Positions 57,881 to 64,000 of a stretch of DNA of 64,000 nucleotides are shown here, in pieces (position 1 is the first letter of the stretch; the number at the start of each line of letters is the position of its first letter). The stretch comes from Laccaria trichodermophora (taxonomy: Eukaryota; Basidiomycota; Agaricomycetes; Agaricales; Hydnangiaceae), in the NCBI GenBank assembly GCA_018417955.1, contig JACTVC010000006.1, positions 1,612,001-1,676,000 on the forward strand, in the 5' to 3' direction. The notes under the pieces were generated by a model. The model had not been told where the DNA came from. It searched no databases and was given only the letters and a program-made list of their open reading frames with translations. The translations under genes were made by a program, and so were the position numbers.

Positions 57881-60800
57881 TCAAGAAAGCGCAACATAGA
57901 GCTGACCATGGGCAAAAACTGGAATCTGAGCATCAAGTCCAATATATGTTACTGACTGCCCTTGAGACTTGTTGATTGAAAGCGCAAAGGCCAATTGGAC
58001 TGGGAACTGGTGGCACTTGAATTGGAAGGTGACATCGGCAGCTCCTGATGATGGAGTCAAAGTAATCCACAGAATCATGGCTATTTCACTGTCATGCTCA
58101 CCTCCTAGCAAGCACACCTCAAGAACCTGATTTGACATCCATGTCACAACCATTCATGTCCCATTACACAATCCCACTGAAGGCGAAAGGTTCCGAAGTA
58201 GAATGATAGGACAGCCGATCTTCAGGTTTAACTCACCAGGAGGAAGGCTGGACGAATTTATGGATCTAAGGAACTCCATAGGTATGTTATCACCATCGTT
58301 TGGATCTGCTCCAGCCTCTTGAACCATTTTGTCAGCACTGATATATTGACGAACATCACCAGTCATTCTCTCTAAGATTTTCTGGTTCATCTCTCCCACA
58401 TTGGCATTGCATGGTGCCAAAATCATATGATTCAAGAAGTATTCAGGAGGTGGAGGAGGGTCAGAGTCCACGGCAGGATAGATGTAGTTAATGAGTGAGT
58501 TCTCGTCAGTAGTTCTCATGTGCTCTGGAAAGCAAATTTGAGAGCTATTATCCAGATTCTGACCATGTCCCACGTCAAGAAGCCACTGAGAAAACTGCTG
58601 GGTGTCTGCTGTTCCCTGCTGCAACTGCATGTTCTGTCACAAGGAAAGGATCTCCACATGCTCCCAAAGGGGCAACCATTGAATTGTCACATCCACAATG
58701 TCCTCACATGAACCTTTTGGTACAACAGGGAGTGTTTGTAAAAAGTCACCACCCAAGATAACAGTTCCCTCAAATGGCTGATCATCACTGCGAAGATCTC
58801 AAAGAGTTCTGTCAACAGCTTCAACTGCATGACGATGCTGGGCACCTATTTCATCCTAGATGATTGCTCTGACGGAGCACATAAGGTCAGCTTGAGGAGT
58901 ATTTTTTGCAATACGACAGATTGTTGTTTCTGTAAGGTTGTCAATGGGAATTTTGAAAACAGAGTGTGCTGTCCTTCCACCATGAATGAGGAGGGCAGAT
59001 ATTCCAGACGACGAAACACAGAGAATAACCAGGCCTTCACTTCGGAGTTTGGCACAAATAGTGTTGTACACGTATGTCTTCCCTGAGCCTCCTTGCCCAT
59101 TCAGAAAGAAAATCTTCGGATCCTGATGCTCAATTGACTCAATGATCCACATATAAGCTGCACGCTGGTCATCGTTAAGGGTTGGAAGGCGAGCGTTGAG
59201 TTCTGCATGCTCGGTGTTCAGGTTGTAATTTAGCTGCTCTAAAATCAATGGATTGAGTGTGAGAGCAGCCCAATCACGCTGAGGTCGAGGCATTGAGGGA
59301 AAGTCAGTGAGAGCATGCCCTGAATTACCCAGAATCTTGTCCAGCAAAAAGAGGCCATAGTCATACACATCTTCCGAAGGTGGGCCCAAAGCTTGCATCC
59401 TCTGTTCCAAATCATCACAAATATATAGCCGAAATTCATCCCACAGAGCATCTAGTCAAGCTGGTTCTGCAAAAAGGAGAAGTGTAGCAAAGAGGTGTCA
59501 CAGTCGAGTGCCTGTTTGCATTTCGCAAGCCTCTTGAAGGCAGAGTCTCCACTCTCCATCATCTTCTAGAAGTCCACAGGCAAGACATGCTGTGTAGTAA
59601 GTTGGTAGTGGCTCTTCCTGTCCAGGTACCCTCCGAAGATCCTCAAATGATTTCGGGCCCTTCACAACTGTGAGCAGTGTACGAAGATAGAACTGTTCAC
59701 CAGCAGTTGGCTTAATAAAGTACATTCGACCAAGTGCGAAACCTCGCTGGCAGATGCCCCACTTCCTTTTATTGGGATTATAAACAAAATGTTGCAGAAA
59801 CTCTTGGTAGGTGTACTTGCGAGCTTCTTCCCCAAGTGGTCCAGGGTCAGCGTTGGCCTCAAAGAAAGCGGCAAAGAGGTCCGTTGATGAGCACCACGTT
59901 CGAGAATGGTATTTAGGTTATGGATGTTGGGATTGAATACGACCATGTGGTGATTTGGAAGCCTACGAACTTGTGATTGTATGACATTTGGAATTTGCTC
60001 ATGAAGTTCATAGTGGAAAATACGCCAAACTGCATCAGGAGCAGAGATATAATGACCATTGATGAATCGTTTAACTTCGTCTCATAAATTTACTTCAAGA
60101 GCAGCACGATTGGGACCCTTCTGGATATATTTGAAGACATACTTGAACATCCCAAGTGAGGAAGCGCACTCGACATTGATATGACAATCAAAGAGTCCAC
60201 AAAGGAATGGACTGTATGGCACAATCCATCGGTTATCCACCAGCCTTCCTCCCACTTCATAGGCTCTACTATCATCTGGCCTATGATACAGAGGATATCC
60301 ATATCCGTCCATTGTCATGAACTCTTGGAAATCCTTTGGATATCACTTCGCGCATTTCCCATTGCCATCCTTCATGCATTGTGCATTTGGGTTTTCTACT
60401 CCACATGGCCCATGCACCATACACCTCTTGACTGTTTCAAATAGAAGAGGTTGGCTGTCTGGATCTGGCCAACTTGCAGAAATGCAGGAGTCAATGTCGT
60501 CGGGAGTGAGAAGCTTATGTGGTTCTTTGAGGAAAATCAGGATATGCATGTGTGGAAGGCCCCGCTTTTGGAATTCAATGGTGTACATGTATGTGACAGC
60601 CTGGCCAAAAATTCCATGCTTGTAGATGTACTCGACAATGGCCTTCTTTTTCATTTGAAATACACGTGCTACCAAATCAGGACGATCATAGGCACTCTGA
60701 CCTGGAAGGAACTCCCACTCGATTTCAACCCAGTGAGGGTTGGTGGTAACAGTAAGAAATATGTCAACCTTGCGGAAATAGCAAGCAATAGCCATCGAAT

Positions 60801-62238
60801 CTTGGAAGGCTTGAGACATGTTGCGAGGACCACCAGTGTAAGAGGAGGGAAGGATTACACGTTGACCAAGACCATTGAGGTCCAGATTGTCCCCATCATG
60901 GACAGCTGCATCTTTGAGGTTATTGAATCTTGCAGCTCGGAAAATGGGTTGATTCCACTCAATCCATGCCAGGCACTGCTAGTCTGCAGAGGCAAACATG
61001 TCAACAACATAGCACGTGAAAAGCTGACCACACTGAAGAAGTGTGTTGAATTCATGGGGGTGATAGTGAATACGGTGCGCAACATATTGTGTCAAAGTGA
61101 GCCGCTGTGAATCTGAGTCAGGTGCAGCTTGTACTTCAAGACCACAATCTGCTCGCTCTTGTTGTCGTCGCTGACGGTTTTGAATATGATTGTCCCTCTG
61201 CACTTCTGTCTCCTGCAGTTTCATCTCAGGGAACCAACCATTTTCACCATGAGGGAAGAGGAGGGGGTATTGAAGAGGGGCATATGCAGGATGAAGATCA
61301 CTAATGCAGTGCAAGGGTCCTGAGTGAAGGCGCAACACAATGTCACGAGGTTCCTTGGATGGGTTGTCAGGAAGGACAACTGCAACTTCATCGGCAGTTG
61401 GGAGATTATAGCGACGTCGATCAAGCGCAGGGGAGAGACGAAGGCGGACAACTGCATCATTAGCTGCATCATACTGACGCAAAACCTCAAAAGCATAACA
61501 ATACACTGGTGCATACTGGTGGTGCTCTCCCAGCATTATCTGAAGTTCATGCATAACAGCTTCATCAAGATCTATGTTGTTGTGCATACATGCCTCCAAT
61601 GCTGCTCGAGGCTCAAGTACCCACAACTGCACATAACATTTGATTTCCCCCTCAGTTGTCAAGGTGCCGGAACAATGACAAAGGTCCCCACAAATACGCA
61701 AGACAGGAGGCCCCTGATGAAACCCTTCGTTAACTGTGTGATCTTCTGACACACCAAGAGAAGTGAAGGAGAATGCATGATTGTATTTCCACCCAACTTC
61801 CTGAAATGCAACAGCATTGGCATCATTTGAAGTCAGCAGTCGTCGAAGAGGTTCAGGGGGAGGTTCAAGAGGTGGGTGTTGTACTTTGCCATCCATGCAA
61901 CAGGTTCCAAATCTTGGATTTCGTTTCAAGCTGTCCAAGAGTTTCTCAACCATCCAATGAAGGGCGCCGCAACTGGAACAGGCAACGTCCATGCGACCAA
62001 GGTCATGTCATTGAAGAGGGTTGTGGTAAGGACGATGTGCAGCCAAAAAAAGATTGTTTGATCTCCATTGTCTTGATCTTTGTGGAAGCTCAGCAAGATT
62101 ACCTATAACAAAGATGTTAGATTCAAAGGTGACACATCCATGGAACTTGCTTACCTTGAGGTATGGGCTGTACATCATCTCCTTGCTCAACAACATCTGG
62201 AAATGGTTCGAGATTGCCTGCGTAAAAATATTGAACAA
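57881..62238 (-). pseudogene. Helitron Rep/helicase, decayed by stop codons
   Basis: A rolling-circle transposon protein with a HUH nuclease fused to a Pif1-like helicase. In order on the minus strand: HDLGRMDVACSSCGALHW and the Helitron-like N domain (to about 60979); the Rep HUH motif FQKRGLPHMHILIF near 60555; the two-Tyr motif KYVFKYIQKG near 60120; a cysteine-containing segment near 59560-59620; Walker A GQGGSGKT near 59080; GGRTAHSVFKIP near 58960; ILGGDFLQTLPVVP near 58740; IILLRNLSPSVGLCNGT near 58170; and FALSINKSQGQSV near 57970. Eleven in-frame stops interrupt it: nine TGA and two TAG (see findings). A frameshift lies near 59890. Catalytic motifs are otherwise preserved, so it decayed recently. 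The 5' TC and 3' CTRR hairpin termini were not located. Confidence 0.85.
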
Positions 62239-63434
62239 AGCAAGAGTGAGATGGACAGAGTGTTAGTTACCTCTATTCAAGGTGCTAGTCCCATAATTAA
62301 TTTGCTGGTGTTGTTGTTGTCTATCTTCCTCAAGGACAGGGTCTATGGAAGGCAGGAGGTAGCTTTGGACTGCCAAAAAACATAGTTTAGGAACATGCTC
62401 ACCATTGCTTCCCATCGGATGGGTCTCAATGACTGGAAGGGGATGTTGGCCTTATCACAATTGTCATGGGCCTCAAACGAAGCCTACCATTACTCTGATT
62501 GTGGCGAACCTGGTGTGTGGAGGGGTCATGAGTTGAGCGTTTGGTATCACACCTGGAAAGCACATGAGAATGTGAAGAAGAATTTAAACTGAAACGAAAA
62601 CCACCATCACTCTGCCTAAAATCATGTTGAGCAGAAGGTGGAGTTGCAAGAAATCCTTGTAGAGAGGCACGTTCATGTTCTCAGTGGTGTTGTTGTGCAA
62701 GGGATCTCACAGAGGAAGAGCTTGATGACTGGGGTGTTGTCAGACTTGTCAGCTGCTCTTGTGTGTGTCCTGCTTGCCAATGATTGTCCACACAGGGTTG
62801 AGGGTCCATGATGCGAGCATTAAGACCTTGAAAGTGTGTCAGGCTAAAAAAAAAACTCAAAAGGCTTCGCACCAACCTTGTGTAGAGGGCAGTGTTGCCA
62901 GTTGCATCAACCACAATGTACATTCACGCTCCTGACAACGCTGTTGTCTGAGAGATCTCGCATTGGGAGTGGCCATTTGCTCAATCATTGTTCTTTGTCA
63001 GTCTTGCGTCTGTTTTTCTCGTTGAACATTGGGACTGCAGCCAACGAATGGTGACTGTGAAGATAGATAACATCAGATAATATAGGGTACATTGAATGAG
63101 TTTGTTCCATTACCGAGGTTGCAGAACTGGTAGCCATGGGTGCTCTGTTTTCATCTTGTTGATGACTCAGGTGTCGCCGTCAAGGTGAGCTTTGAAGGTC
63201 CACCTCTAGAGAGAGGCAGCTGGTGGAGCGGGAATTTGCCCTCACTTGTTCTGCGAATCCAGGAAGGGGAGTTGGTGTACATGGACTTGCAATTGGTGTA
63301 CGGCGGTGAGGACTTTCTTCAATATTTGAGAGGACACGATCACGCAGCACTTGTCGAGTGTGCTGCTGATGTTGTTGAGCATGGCTGAGGCTGCCCTCAA
63401 AGGGATCCATGATTAAGGGGGCAAGTTGAGACAA
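62239..63434 (-). other. Probable 5' region of the Helitron gene
   Basis: Minus-strand frames at 62923-62681 and 63434-63180 are rich in Gln, Ser and Arg (for example SSSSSSVRSLAQQHH and SHAQQHQQHTRQVLRD), as in the disordered N-termini of fungal Helitron proteins. Splice-like sites occur (an acceptor near 62104), but joins cannot be fixed by eye. 63435-64000 holds nothing recognisable. Confidence 0.4.
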
Positions 63435-64000
63435 ATGATATGCTCACTTCAGAGTTCTCAATTGACACATCGCACTACATTGATATGGATGAAACCATTT
63501 CACCTGTATAAAATTCAATTTTAACGAATTTACCGATAAAAGGTCATCTCTAATAAATACACTACATACAATTGCAATGATACAAAGAGTCAATGTGCAT
63601 ACCCGGCGCAGTTGACTAAAAATGCAAATGCATGGAATCTGAAAATAGGACAAAGGCTTCGGAACTGGCAGCAGTACGCGTCGTGACATTATACTTGGAT
63701 CCTATCTAAGATTCACCTACCATGAAATAGAGCACGAAGAGGTTCTAGAGTAAACACCCAACGCAGGGAGAAGAATTGCATTACTACTAAAGGGTTTAGA
63801 AACACATAATGGATTTATTGTGAAAACTCGTGCTTATACAAGAAATACAGAAAAGACGACATAGACGCCTAAACGGCATGTCTGAAACATTGAAAGACTA
63901 AATTATGCCTAGGCAGTAAATGTACGAAGACTTAGCGTGGCTCACAGCCATTCAGAAAGTCATGTATGGCAGTTCCTGCGTATGCATCAAAGACTGATGC

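Overview
This window looks like repeat-rich nuclear DNA of a filamentous basidiomycete, most likely an Agaricomycete. The evidence is short GT-AG introns of about 45-55 bp, a NACHT-ankyrin STAND gene, DUF4238 and tyrosine-kinase-like (TKL) sequences, and a mix of hAT, Helitron, Ty3/Gypsy, Tc1/mariner-like and unclassified non-autonomous elements. The species cannot be named from sequence alone.

Layout. (1) 1-6740 is a decayed copy of a segmental duplication: a broken DUF4238-TKL kinase gene on the + strand, followed by an inverted block carrying a broken Xaa-Pro-aminopeptidase-like gene. (2) 8086-12842 holds a large, apparently intact NACHT-ankyrin gene with 30 tandem ankyrin repeats. A Gypsy LTR starts 4 bp after its stop codon. 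(3) 12847-35015 is a transposon accumulation zone. It holds an LTR, a foldback MITE, dispersed ATATATTT repeats, a near-intact multi-exon hAT transposase gene, a Tc1/mariner-like MITE, and at least six members of what looks like one family of 1.8-1.9 kb elements (called E1-E6 here). E members share CCCCCAC-containing termini and arrays of GGANTCC motifs phased at 10 or 11 bp. E1 and E3 have 8-9 bp target-site duplications, and two members carry a tRNA-like sequence near one end. (4) 36235-46400 repeats the inverted block of region 1 in opposite orientation, but interrupted by a 5.8 kb foldback element (36819-42592, itself carrying a 1.26 kb hAT element) and a 777 bp MITE with a perfect 8 bp target-site duplication. 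The left copy preserves the empty sites. (5) 46400-49975 is the best copy of the DUF4238-TKL kinase gene, followed by a truncated medium-chain dehydrogenase/reductase gene (50357-51085), then a third duplication copy (51086-55875) with a truncated DUF4238 gene. (6) 56584-62238 on the minus strand is a decayed Helitron Rep/helicase gene broken mostly by in-frame TGA codons, with a degenerate conserved gene downstream.

How it fits together. Only the NACHT-ankyrin gene, the hAT transposase and the kinase half of the 47.6-50.0 kb gene look capable of making a product. The rest is a nested record of duplication and insertion. The most unusual content is the set of non-autonomous elements with subterminal palindrome arrays, above all the E family, whose array sequence differs from copy to copy but matches between the two ends of a copy. 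Exon boundaries were read by eye, and no database search was possible.
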